This document shows positions 1 through 5,678 of a DNA stretch of 11,725 nt, piece after piece. Source of the DNA: JANLYQ01 sp031365725 (GTDB taxonomy: Bacteria > Actinomycetota > Actinomycetes > JACCUZ01); contig JANLYQ010000081.1 of the NCBI GenBank assembly GCA_031365725.1, forward strand, positions 1-11,725, read 5' to 3'. The position numbers were made by a program, and so were the translations under genes. Below the pieces are notes generated by a model that searched no databases, had not been told where the DNA came from, and worked only from the letters and a program-made list of their open reading frames with translations. Positions within the stretch are counted from its first letter, which is position 1. Each line of letters opens with the position of its first letter.

Positions 1-239
1 CGGACATTGATGACGAGAACCAGCAGCACGTCGTCCTCGATGCTGTAGACGACCCGGTAGTCGCCGGTGCGCACTCGCCAGAGCCGCGGCGCGTCGTCGC
101 CGGTGAGCATCTTCGCCGCCGGCGGTCGCGGTTCGTCGGCCAGCAGCGAGATGACCTTGGAGATCCGGTCTCGGGCGGATCTGTCGAGCTTGCGGAGCTC
201 GCGCGCCGCTGCCGGACGGAACTTGACCCGGTAGGTCAC
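1..239 (-). CDS. RelE/ParE-family toxin, C-terminus cut by window edge
   Basis: Reading the minus strand from a GTG at 239 gives an open frame of 79 codons that runs off the window, beginning MTYRVKFRPAAARELRKLD. The N-terminal basic helix followed later by RLWRVRTGDYRVVYSIEDD and a hydrophobic strand (VLLVLVINV) is the typical RelE/ParE fold pattern; the family is usually 85-95 residues, so only about ten residues are missing. Toxins of this family are ribosome-dependent mRNA endonucleases (RelE) or gyrase poisons (ParE). The RVR-x-G-D-Y-R-V-V-Y core is closer to the RelE side, but the target cannot be decided here. The GTG start overlaps the antitoxin stop codon (GTGA), so the two genes are translationally coupled with the antitoxin first, the usual order for phd/relE-type pairs. 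The toxin is probably held inactive by the upstream antitoxin. I am confident of the family, not of the exact target. Confidence 0.88.
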   Translation of the reverse strand, partial: MTYRVKFRPAAARELRKLDRSARDRISKVISLLADEPRPPAAKMLTGDDAPRLWRVRTGDYRVVYSIEDDVLLVLVINV

Positions 240-475
240 GCCAGACCGAGGTCGGCCTTCACGACCTCCCAGGGGATCGAGGGGCCGTCCTCGTCGAGTG
301 CCGCGCGGGCGGCGGCGATGTCCTCGGCATCCTCGAGCGCCTCGATCGCGCGGTCGTAGAACTCGGCCGTGACGAGGGCAGCGACCCGCTTGCCGTGGCG
401 GGTGATGAAGACCGGTTCGCGACTTGACGCTGCAAGCGCCTCGGAGAAGTGCTCCCTGGCGTCGGTCGCTGTCAT
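236..475 (-). CDS. Phd/YefM-family antitoxin
   Basis: This 79-residue protein starts MTATDAREHFSEALAAS, followed by EPVFITRHGKRVAALVTAEFY. That is the Phd/YefM signature: an N-terminal DNA-binding part with the R-H-G-K-x-V-A-x-L-V segment, then a C-terminal acidic tail (residues about 45-75) that wraps the toxin. It should neutralise the RelE/ParE toxin encoded directly downstream, whose GTG overlaps this gene's stop, and repress their common promoter. The ATG at 475 is chosen because the family begins about there; an in-frame GTG three codons upstream (484) lies at the predicted transcription start and would give a leaderless 82-residue form. The open frame continues upstream to 562, but that part lies on top of the promoter and has no family resemblance. 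The pair sits beside a tRNA gene with recombinase debris, so it may have arrived with a mobile element. Confidence 0.87.
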   Translation of the reverse strand: MTATDAREHFSEALAASSREPVFITRHGKRVAALVTAEFYDRAIEALEDAEDIAAARAALDEDGPSIPWEVVKADLGLA

Positions 476-490
476 CTCGCTCACATATAC

Positions 491-519
491 ATAGTACGAA
501 ACCGCGGTTACCGCGTCAA
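491..519 (-). promoter_or_regulatory. Toxin-antitoxin promoter with operator palindrome in the spacer
   Basis: On the minus strand, TTGACG (514-519) and TACTAT (491-496) are separated by exactly 17 nt, a good vegetative sigma-factor promoter. The predicted start is near 484, on an in-frame GTG. The spacer contains a perfect 13-bp palindrome, CGCGGT-T-ACCGCG (503-515, plus strand), which overlaps the last two bases of the -35. This placement suits autorepression by the antitoxin or the toxin-antitoxin complex; binding itself is inferred. Confidence 0.72.
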
Positions 520-669
520 TGGCCCTCGGGATGCACAGCACGGCGCGAGGACGTGAGGCCACGCAAAGATCTTCGGCAGGTCGTACTCGTCTGGCATCCA
601 GGGCGACAACGGTCGTTGTCAGGCAAGAGGACGGTCCCGCGGGTTGGGTCTGGACGGTGAACAGTCCTG
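520..669. other. Non-coding stretch without recognisable gene
   Basis: Between the toxin-antitoxin promoter and the recombinase remnant I see no open frame with family resemblance in any of the six frames. The short frames present look like chance openings in GC-rich DNA. It may hold further, unrecognisable recombinase debris. Confidence 0.5.
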
Positions 670-820
670 GGCGTGCGTGTTGTGCAACACCGCAGAGGCT
701 TTCGTCGCGGCCCCTGTCACTCGACCATCGGCATTACTCAGCCACCTGTTGCCGTCGATGGAGACCGACCCAGCCGACCGGGTCGCGGGACTGATTCTCG
801 GCGTGCCGCCGGGTGCCTGA
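670..820 (+). pseudogene. Decayed C-terminal end of a tyrosine recombinase (integrase)
   Basis: Three short segments line up, in order, with the C-terminal end of tyrosine recombinases. In one frame GVRVVQ (670-687) and HSTIGIT (718-738) resemble the family's usual V-x-V-V-Q-E-R-L-G-H-S-T-I-x-I-T stretch, with about six extra residues between them. After a frameshift near 739, SHLLPSMETDPADRVAGLIL (740-802) resembles the segment just after the catalytic tyrosine, ending at a TGA (818-820). The tyrosine codon itself is lost at the frameshift. Nothing upstream of 658 resembles the catalytic core, and a TGA at 658 interrupts the frame. The remnant lies about 120 bp from a tRNA-Leu gene, the classic place for an integrase to be left behind. 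This is seen by eye only; the individual matches are short, so confidence is moderate. Confidence 0.58.
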
Positions 821-852
821 GAGCGCCGTAACAGCGGCGACGTTCGAGGACT

Positions 853-871
853 TGTGACCAATGTGTGACCA
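853..871 (+). repeat. Tandem TGTGACCA direct repeats
   Basis: TGTGACCA occurs at 853-860 and 864-871, an 11-bp period (one helical turn), with a near copy TGTGACCT at 911-918. They lie between the recombinase remnant and the tRNA-Leu gene, where arm-type integrase sites would be expected. That role is inference. Confidence 0.5.
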
Positions 872-893
872 GTAGGCCCTCTGAGCCCTGAAT

Positions 894-914
894 CACAAGA
901 GCAGAAGCTCTGTG
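894..914 (-). terminator. Hairpin downstream of tRNA-Leu, possible terminator
   Basis: CAC-A-AGAGC-AGAA-GCTCT-GTG forms an 8-bp stem with a one-base bulge and an AGAA loop (plus-strand reading), starting 28 nt after the tRNA 3' end in the direction of tRNA transcription. There is no T-tract, so the terminator role is weakly supported. Confidence 0.3.
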
Positions 915-941
915 ACCTGCGGCCTCGTGTCCAGCGGTGTG

Positions 942-1027
942 TGTCCGAGGGGGGACTTGAACCCCCATGCCCGGTAAGGGGCACTAGCACCTCAAGCTAG
1001 CGCGTCTGCCAATTCCGCCACCCGGAC
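942..1027 (-). tRNA. tRNA-Leu (anticodon GAG)
   Basis: The minus strand folds as a class II tRNA of 86 nt. The acceptor stem is GTCCGGG/CTCGGAC with one G-U pair, the D arm has GCG/CGC, and the anticodon stem CTAGC/GCTAG encloses the loop TTGAGGT, giving anticodon GAG. A long variable arm follows (GCCCCTTACCGGGCAT), then the T arm GGGGG-TTCAAGT-CCCCC. The discriminator is A and the 3' CCA is not encoded. It reads CUC and CUU leucine codons. Leucine tRNA genes are frequent integration targets, and recombinase debris lies just beyond its 3' end. Confidence 0.96.
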
Positions 1028-1083
1028 GAGGTGTTGTGCGACCAGGGCCGACCGGTACCGCGTCGGCCGCGAGCGCGACGGCA

Positions 1084-1089
1084 ACCCTA
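1084..1089 (-). promoter_or_regulatory. Possible -10 of the tRNA-Leu promoter
   Basis: TAGGGT on the minus strand lies 56 nt upstream of the mature tRNA 5' end, preceded by TTTGC. No good -35 is visible at 16-18 nt. It is the only TAnnnT element I found in this gap on that strand, so it is a weak candidate. Confidence 0.3.
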
Positions 1090-1138
1090 GCAAACCTGGG
1101 GGCGCGCGCCCGACGCCCGGCAGGACCCCTGCCTGAGG

Positions 1139-1167
1139 CAAGATGGCCGCCTCGCACCCGGAGGAGG
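1139..1167 (+). promoter_or_regulatory. Possible -10 and strong ribosome binding site of the M20 peptidase gene
   Basis: GGAGGAGG (1160-1167) lies 7 nt before the GTG at 1175, an excellent Shine-Dalgarno sequence that fixes the start. CAAGAT (1139-1144) could be the -10, giving a leader of about 24 nt. The -10 assignment is weak; the ribosome binding site is clear. Confidence 0.6.
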
Positions 1168-1174
1168 ACCTGAC

Positions 1175-2497
1175 GTGAGCCAGACGACGGCCGGCACGCA
1201 CCCCAGCGCCGAGGACGAGGTCGTCGACATCTGCCGCGACCTGATCAAGATCGACTCCTCCAACTACGGCGACGGCAGCGGGCCGGGGGAGCGCGCGGTC
1301 GCCGAGTACGTCGCCGCCCAGCTGGCCGAGGTCGGCCTCGAGCCCCAGGTCTTCGAGTCCGCTGACCGGCGTACCAGCCTGGTCGTGCGCTTCGAGGGCG
1401 AGGACAGCAGCCGCCCGGGGTTGCTCGTGCACGGACACCTTGACGTCGTGCCGGCCCAGGCCGACGACTGGACCCACGACCCGTTCGGCGGCGAGCTCGT
1501 CGACGGCTGCGTCTGGGGCCGCGGCGCGGTCGACATGAAGGACATGGACGCGATGGTGCTTGCGCTGGTCCGGCAGATGCGGCGTGAGGGGCGCAAGCCG
1601 CCACGCGATGTGGTGCTGTGCTTCCTCGCCGACGAGGAGGCCGGCGGTCGGTTCGGCGCGCACTGGATGGTCGACAACCACGCGGACCACTTCGAAGGCG
1701 TCAGCGAGGCGATCAGCGAGGTCGGCGGCTTCTCGTACTCGGTGGGGACGCAGCGCGTCTACATGATCGAGACCGCCCAGAAGGGCATCCACTGGCTGCG
1801 ACTCGTCGCGCAGGGAAGAGCCGGTCATGGGTCGTTCCTCAACGACGACAACGCGGTCACCGCCCTCGCCGAGGCTGTCGGCCGGATCGGCCGGCACACC
1901 TGGCCGCTGCGGCTCACCCCGACGGTGCAGCGCTTCCTGGAGGAGATGTCGGACGTCCTCGGGGTCGAGATCGACCTGGCCGACCCGGAGCCGGCGCTGG
2001 CCAAGCTCGGCGACCTCGCCCGGGTCATCGGCGCCGTGCTGCACAACACGGCCAACCCGACGATGCTCAAGGCCGGCTACAAGCACAACGTCATCCCGCA
2101 GAGCGCCGAGGCCTTGATCGACTGCCGCTTCCTGCCGGGCTATGAGCACGAGCTGCTCGCCACGATCGACGAGCTGATCGGCCCGCACGTCCAGCGCGAG
2201 ACGGTGATCCAGGACATCGCCTACGAGACGACGTTCGACGGTCCGTTGGTGGACGCCATGGTCGCCGCCCTCAAGGCCGAGGACGCCGACGCACGGGTCG
2301 TGCCGTACTGCCTGTCGGGTGGCACGGACAACAAGTCGTTCAGCCAGCTCGGGATCCGCGGGTTTGGCTTCGCCCCGCTGCGGCTGCCGGCGGATCTCGA
2401 CTTCACCGGCATGTTCCATGGCGTCGACGAGCGGGTGCCGGTCGAGTCCCTGCAGTTCGGCGTGCGGGTGCTCGATCGTTTCCTCGCCTCGAGCTGA
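1175..2497 (+). CDS. M20/M25/M40-family metallo-hydrolase (dinuclear zinc peptidase)
   Basis: The 440-residue protein carries the full M20 metal site. LLVHGHLDVVP gives H88 and D90, GAVDMKD gives bridging D120, and ADEEAGG gives catalytic base E154 with ligand E155. E182 is a likely further ligand, and H415 in MFHGVDER is the last. GRAGHGS (H218) marks the lid/dimerisation domain inserted between the two halves of the catalytic domain. Family members remove amino acids or acyl groups from small peptides and N-acyl amino acids in the cytoplasm; no signal peptide is seen. The substrate cannot be told from the sequence. A perfect Shine-Dalgarno supports the GTG start. The gene is monocistronic, between a divergent tRNA-Leu and the convergent DUF5703 gene 27 bp beyond its stop. 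M20 peptidase beside DUF5703 and an aldo/keto reductase is an arrangement I recall from other actinobacteria. Confidence 0.95.
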   Translation: MSQTTAGTHPSAEDEVVDICRDLIKIDSSNYGDGSGPGERAVAEYVAAQLAEVGLEPQVFESADRRTSLVVRFEGEDSSRPGLLVHGHLDVVPAQADDWTHDPFGGELVDGCVWGRGAVDMKDMDAMVLALVRQMRREGRKPPRDVVLCFLADEEAGGRFGAHWMVDNHADHFEGVSEAISEVGGFSYSVGTQRVYMIETAQKGIHWLRLVAQGRAGHGSFLNDDNAVTALAEAVGRIGRHTWPLRLTPTVQRFLEEMSDVLGVEIDLADPEPALAKLGDLARVIGAVLHNTANPTMLKAGYKHNVIPQSAEALIDCRFLPGYEHELLATIDELIGPHVQRETVIQDIAYETTFDGPLVDAMVAALKAEDADARVVPYCLSGGTDNKSFSQLGIRGFGFAPLRLPADLDFTGMFHGVDERVPVESLQFGVRVLDRFLASS

Positions 2498-2500
2498 TGA

Positions 2501-2523
2501 GAAAAGCTGGTCGCGGGTGCGAC
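2501..2523 (-). terminator. Short intrinsic terminator for the DUF5703/aldo-keto reductase transcript
   Basis: On the minus strand, GTCGC-ACCC-GCGAC (2510-2523) is a perfect 5-bp GC hairpin followed within 4 nt by CTTTTCT, just after the DUF5703 stop codon. The stem is short, so termination may be partial. It lies in the 27-bp gap between two convergent genes. Confidence 0.42.
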
Positions 2524-2524
2524 G

Positions 2525-2713
2525 TCACCAGGCTGTGCGGACCACCCTGATCACCTTGCGGCGCAGGACCACACGCCTGCTGCCGTCGGCGAACAGCCGC
2601 AGCCGGGCGAGCTCCCAGTGGCCGTACTCCGCCTCGTCGGTCAGCAGCTTGCGGGCCTCGCCGCGACTGGTGCCGCGCGGCAGGAACAGGTGCTGGAACT
2701 CCCACTCGCCCAT
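2525..2713 (-). CDS. Small DUF5703-family protein
   Basis: This 62-residue protein begins MGEWEFQHLFLPRGTSRGEA, then has LLTDEAEYGHWELARLRLFADG and ends in a basic run, RRVVLRRKVIRVVRTAW. It matches my memory of DUF5703, a short actinobacterial family of unknown function; the E-W-E-F-x-x-L-x-L-P-R-G-x-S-R start and the E-x-G-x-W-E-L-x-R core are what I recognise. It should be cytoplasmic, with no membrane segment or signal. The Arg/Lys-rich C-terminal strand could contact nucleic acid, but that is speculation. The ATG at 2713 has AGGGG 7 nt upstream. It lies 27 bp after the aldo/keto reductase gene on the same strand and is probably co-transcribed with it. Confidence 0.8.
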   Translation of the reverse strand: MGEWEFQHLFLPRGTSRGEARKLLTDEAEYGHWELARLRLFADGSRRVVLRRKVIRVVRTAW

Positions 2714-2740
2714 TGCTGTGCCCCTCTCGTGCGCGCCTGG

Positions 2741-3718
2741 TCAGCGGCCCAGTCGGTCGGGATAGCCCATCGGTGGTGCTGACACGTCGTCCAGCGCCGA
2801 GCGGATCTCGCTGGGCAGGTCGAGGCGCTCGGAGCGCAACGTGATGCGCAGCTGCGCCGCCGTCCGCGCCCCGACGATCGGCGCAGTCACCCCGGGTGCG
2901 TCGCGCACCCAGGCCAACGCGACCTCGAGCGGTTCGGCCTCGAGCCCCTCAGCGGCGGTGCAGACCGCGTCGACGATGCGTCGGCTGCGGTCGTCGAGGA
3001 ACCGTTCGATGAACGCCGCGAAGTGCGGTGAGGCGGCCCGGGAGTCCGACGGCGTGCCGTTGCGGTACTTGCCCGTCAGCACACCGGCACCCAGCGGTGA
3101 CCAGGGAAGGACACCGAGGCCGAGGGCGGCCGCTGCCGGCAGCACCTCCCGTTCAATGCCACGCTGCAGCAGGGAGTACTCCATCTGCGTCGACACCAGG
3201 GGCGCCCGCCCCGGTGCGCTCTGCTGCCACGTCACCGCTCGGCCGGTCTGCCAGCCGGAGTAGTTGGAGATGCCGGCATAGCGGGTGCGGCCGCTGGACA
3301 CCGCGAAGTCCACCGCAGCCAACGTCTCGTCGAGCTCGCTGGCGTCGCTCCAGGAGTGCACCTGCCACAGGTCCACATGGTCGGTGCCCAGACGCTGCAG
3401 CGACCCGTCGAGAGCATCGAGCAGCGCCCGCCGGGAAGTGTCGACCACTCGCACGCCGGTGCGTCGGGAGATGCCGGCCTTGGTGGCCAGCACGATCTCT
3501 TCGCGGTCGACGACCGAGCTGAGCAGGCCACCGATCACCCGCTCGGACTCGCCGTCTCCATAGCCCGCCGCCGTGTCGAGCAGGGTGCCACCGGCCTCCA
3601 GGAAGGCCGCGAGCTGGTCCTTGGCCTCGTGCTCGTCGGTGTCGCGGCCCCAGGTCATCGTGCCCAGTCCGAGGCGGCTCACGGTGAGCCCGGACCGCCC
3701 GAGCCGACGCTGCTCCAT
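2741..3718 (-). CDS. Aldo/keto reductase
   Basis: The 325-residue protein starts MEQRRLGRSGLTVSRLGLGT and has the complete AKR catalytic tetrad: D48 (LLDTA), Y53 (GYGDGESE), K80 (VLATKAG) and H121 (LWQVHSW). It is a TIM-barrel NADPH-dependent reductase of carbonyl compounds acting in the cytoplasm; the closest general type is the YhdN/Tas-like group, and the substrate is unknown. The ATG at 3718 is where the family begins. The frame continues upstream to 3787, but that part would overlap the divergent gene's promoter and start and has no AKR similarity. A TAAGTT element 7 nt before the ATG would make the mRNA nearly leaderless, although GGAGG is also present 2 nt before the start. It is divergently transcribed from the LLM oxidoreductase gene 43 bp away and is followed by DUF5703. 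Confidence 0.95.
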   Translation of the reverse strand: MEQRRLGRSGLTVSRLGLGTMTWGRDTDEHEAKDQLAAFLEAGGTLLDTAAGYGDGESERVIGGLLSSVVDREEIVLATKAGISRRTGVRVVDTSRRALLDALDGSLQRLGTDHVDLWQVHSWSDASELDETLAAVDFAVSSGRTRYAGISNYSGWQTGRAVTWQQSAPGRAPLVSTQMEYSLLQRGIEREVLPAAAALGLGVLPWSPLGAGVLTGKYRNGTPSDSRAASPHFAAFIERFLDDRSRRIVDAVCTAAEGLEAEPLEVALAWVRDAPGVTAPIVGARTAAQLRITLRSERLDLPSEIRSALDDVSAPPMGYPDRLGR

Positions 3719-3725
3719 GACCTCC

Positions 3726-3731
3726 AACTTA
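3726..3731 (-). promoter_or_regulatory. -10 element of the aldo/keto reductase gene
   Basis: TAAGTT on the minus strand is followed by GGAGGTC and then the ATG at 3718, so the predicted transcription start falls at or next to the start codon. No convincing -35 is present. Confidence 0.5.
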
Positions 3732-3732
3732 C

Positions 3733-3747
3733 CGAGGTACGGCCTCG
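3733..3747. repeat. Inverted repeat between divergent promoters
   Basis: CGAGG-TACGG-CCTCG is a perfect 5-bp inverted repeat with a 5-nt spacer. It lies exactly between the two divergent -10 elements (3726-3731 and 3749-3754), a good place for one regulator to control both genes. Operator function is inferred from position only. Confidence 0.4.
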
Positions 3748-3748
3748 C

Positions 3749-3754
3749 TAGTGT
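3749..3754 (+). promoter_or_regulatory. -10 element of the LLM oxidoreductase gene, leaderless start
   Basis: TAGTGT is followed by 7 nt (CCGGGAC) and then the ATG at 3762, which has no Shine-Dalgarno sequence. This is the usual layout of leaderless actinobacterial promoters. No clear -35 is seen; its -35 region would overlap the -10 of the divergent gene. Confidence 0.6.
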
Positions 3755-3761
3755 CCGGGAC

Positions 3762-4820
3762 ATGCGGCGACTGCAGCTCGGTCTCAACCTCGGCTACTGG
3801 GGCGCCGGAAACGACGCCGACAACCTCGTCCTTGCTCAGGAGGCTGACCGGCTGGGTTACAGCTCGGTGTGGGCCGCCGAGGCCTACGGCTCGGATGCCG
3901 CGACGGTGCTGGCCTGGGTCGCGGCGCAGACCGAGCGCATCGACGTCGGGTCGGCGGTCTTCCAGATCCCTGCGCGTACGCCGGCCATGACGGCGATGAC
4001 GGCAGCGACGCTGGACACGTTGTCGGGCGGCCGGTTCCGGCTCGGCCTCGGTGTGTCCGGGCCGCAGGTGTCGGAGGGCTGGCACGGCGTCCGTTTCGAC
4101 AAGCCGCTGGCCCGCACCCGCGAGTACGTCGCCATCGTGCGATCTGCTTTGGCGCGGGAGACCGTGCGGCATGACGGCGAGTTCTGGACCCTCCCGCTGC
4201 CCGACGGGCCGGGCAAGGCGCTGCGACTGACGGTGCATCCGGTGCGCGATCAGCTGCCGCTCTACCTTGCGGCGATCGGTCCCAAGAACCTCGCGCTGGC
4301 CGGGGAGATCGCGGACGGCTGGCTCGCGATCTTCTTCGCACCGGAGCACGCGGCCGAGCAGATGTCTCACGTCGCGGAGGGTCGGCGTACCGCCGGCAAA
4401 GACGTCTCGGACTTCGACGTGGTGCCGATGGTGCCGGTCGTGGTCGGCGATGACGTCGAGGCCTGCGCGGCCCCCCTGCGCCACTACGCTGCGCTCTACG
4501 TCGGCGGCATGGGCAGCCGCGAGCAGAACTTCTACAACCGGCTCGCCGTCAGGATGGGCTACGAGAAAGAGGCGGCAACCGTGCAGGACCTGTATCTCGC
4601 GCGCCAGCACCGTGATGCGGCCGAGGCGGTGCCACTCGCCTTCATCGACCAGACCTCGCTGATCGGGCCGGCGGAGCGCATCAGGGACCGGCTCTCCGCC
4701 TACGCGGAGGCCGGCGTGACCACCTTGTCTGTCTCGCCGACCGGCGCGACCGTCGAGGAGCGCATCTCGGTGCTGCGGACGATGGCCGACGTACTCGACG
4801 CGTCCGGACTGGGGGCCTGA
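3762..4820 (+). CDS. LLM-class F420-dependent oxidoreductase (Rv3520c-like)
   Basis: The 352-residue protein begins MRRLQLGLNLGYWGAGNDAD. It has the luciferase-like monooxygenase barrel: EADRLGYSSVWAAEAYGSD near residues 26-44, then RIDVGSAVFQIPARTPAMTA, LDTLSGGRFRLGLGVSGPQV and SEGWHG. These match the F420-dependent subfamily typified by M. tuberculosis Rv3520c, whose members use reduced coenzyme F420 for hydride transfer to mostly unknown substrates. The start is the ATG at 3762, where the family begins and a leaderless promoter fits. The open frame continues upstream to 3573, antisense to the divergent aldo/keto reductase, and is rejected. The stop is 3 nt before the uppP start, so both genes are almost certainly one transcript. 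That pairing is known to me from other actinobacteria and hints at a role near envelope lipid metabolism, which is not proven. Confidence 0.92.
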   Translation: MRRLQLGLNLGYWGAGNDADNLVLAQEADRLGYSSVWAAEAYGSDAATVLAWVAAQTERIDVGSAVFQIPARTPAMTAMTAATLDTLSGGRFRLGLGVSGPQVSEGWHGVRFDKPLARTREYVAIVRSALARETVRHDGEFWTLPLPDGPGKALRLTVHPVRDQLPLYLAAIGPKNLALAGEIADGWLAIFFAPEHAAEQMSHVAEGRRTAGKDVSDFDVVPMVPVVVGDDVEACAAPLRHYAALYVGGMGSREQNFYNRLAVRMGYEKEAATVQDLYLARQHRDAAEAVPLAFIDQTSLIGPAERIRDRLSAYAEAGVTTLSVSPTGATVEERISVLRTMADVLDASGLGA

Positions 4821-4823
4821 CCC

Positions 4824-5660
4824 ATGAGCAGCATCAGCCTTCTCGACTCCGTCGTCCTCGGTGTGGTCGAAGGACTTACCGAGTTCCTCCCGGTCTCCAG
4901 CACCGGGCACCTCACCATCGCCGAGAAGGCCCTCGGCCTGACCATCAACGACAAGGGCGTCACTGCCTTCACGGCCATCATCCAGATGGGCGCGATCGGC
5001 GCGGTGCTGGTCTTCTTCTTCCGCGACATCATCCGCATCGTCACGGCCTGGGCGACCGGTCTGCGCAAGGCCGAGGTGCGCGGCACCTTCGACTATCGCT
5101 TTGCCTGGTTCGTGATCTGGGGCAGCCTGCCGGTGGCCGTGATCGGCTTCCTGTTCCGGCACGTCATCTCGGGCAGCCTGCGCAGTCTCTGGGTCGTGGG
5201 CGCCGCGCTGATCGCGTGGAGCGCGGTGATGCTGGTCGCGGAGCGCCGTGCCACCCAGACCCGACCCGAGCGCTCCATCACGCTGACCGACGCACTGGTG
5301 ATCGGCGCGGTGCAGTGCATCGCCCTCATCCCGGGCATCTCCCGGTCCGGTGCGACCATCAGCGCCGGACTCTTCCGTGGCCTCGACCGAGTCGCCGCCA
5401 CCCGGATGTCCTTCTTCTTGTCCATCCCGGCGTTGGTCGGGGCGGGGCTCTACGAGCTCAAGGACGCGGTCAAGGAGTCAGTGCCGGTCGCGCCGCTGCT
5501 GGTCGGCACGGCGGTGTCCTTCGTCGTCGCCTACGCCACGATCGCCTGGCTGCTGAGGTTCGTCGCCGGCCACCCGATCAGCGTCTTCGTGCCCTACCGC
5601 GTGGGTGTCGGCCTGGTGCTGCTCGGCCTGCTCGCCGCCGGCACCATCAGCGCCACCTGA
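4824..5660 (+). CDS. uppP: Undecaprenyl-diphosphatase UppP (BacA)
   Basis: This 278-residue polytopic membrane protein contains both UppP signatures. The first is VVEGLTEFLPVSSTGHL near residues 14-30 (E16, E20 and H29), and the second is PGISRSGATI at 170-179 (R174). Long hydrophobic segments run through the whole protein. UppP removes one phosphate from undecaprenyl diphosphate on the outer face of the cytoplasmic membrane, recycling the lipid carrier for peptidoglycan, teichoic acid and other envelope glycans; overproduction gives bacitracin resistance. Length is normal for the family. It follows the LLM oxidoreductase by 3 nt with only a GGGGG-type ribosome binding site, so translation is probably coupled. 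It converges on the M23 peptidase gene 18 bp downstream, with no terminator visible in the gap. Confidence 0.98.
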   Translation: MSSISLLDSVVLGVVEGLTEFLPVSSTGHLTIAEKALGLTINDKGVTAFTAIIQMGAIGAVLVFFFRDIIRIVTAWATGLRKAEVRGTFDYRFAWFVIWGSLPVAVIGFLFRHVISGSLRSLWVVGAALIAWSAVMLVAERRATQTRPERSITLTDALVIGAVQCIALIPGISRSGATISAGLFRGLDRVAATRMSFFLSIPALVGAGLYELKDAVKESVPVAPLLVGTAVSFVVAYATIAWLLRFVAGHPISVFVPYRVGVGLVLLGLLAAGTISAT

Positions 5661-5678
5661 CGACGTACCCGACGATCT

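Noticed and set aside
619..990. 123-codon minus-strand frame overlapping the tRNA-Leu 3' half
   Set aside because: The GHGGSSPPS segment is the usual translation artefact of a tRNA T arm; the rest is antisense to the recombinase remnant.
992..2419. 475-codon open frame on the minus strand, opposite the M20 peptidase gene
   Set aside because: It is the antisense shadow of a well-supported gene in GC-rich DNA, begins inside it, ends in the tRNA and has no family resemblance.
3573..3761. 63-codon N-terminal extension of the LLM oxidoreductase
   Set aside because: It is antisense to the 5' end of the aldo/keto reductase gene and precedes the family's normal start; a leaderless promoter fits the ATG at 3762.
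3729..5162. 477-codon minus-strand frame opposite the LLM gene and uppP
   Set aside because: Low-complexity, Arg/Asp/His-rich translation caused by third-position GC bias on the coding strand; no motif or ribosome binding site logic.
5661..5678. Bidirectional terminator between uppP and the M23 peptidase gene
   Set aside because: The 18-bp gap contains no inverted repeat or T-tract.
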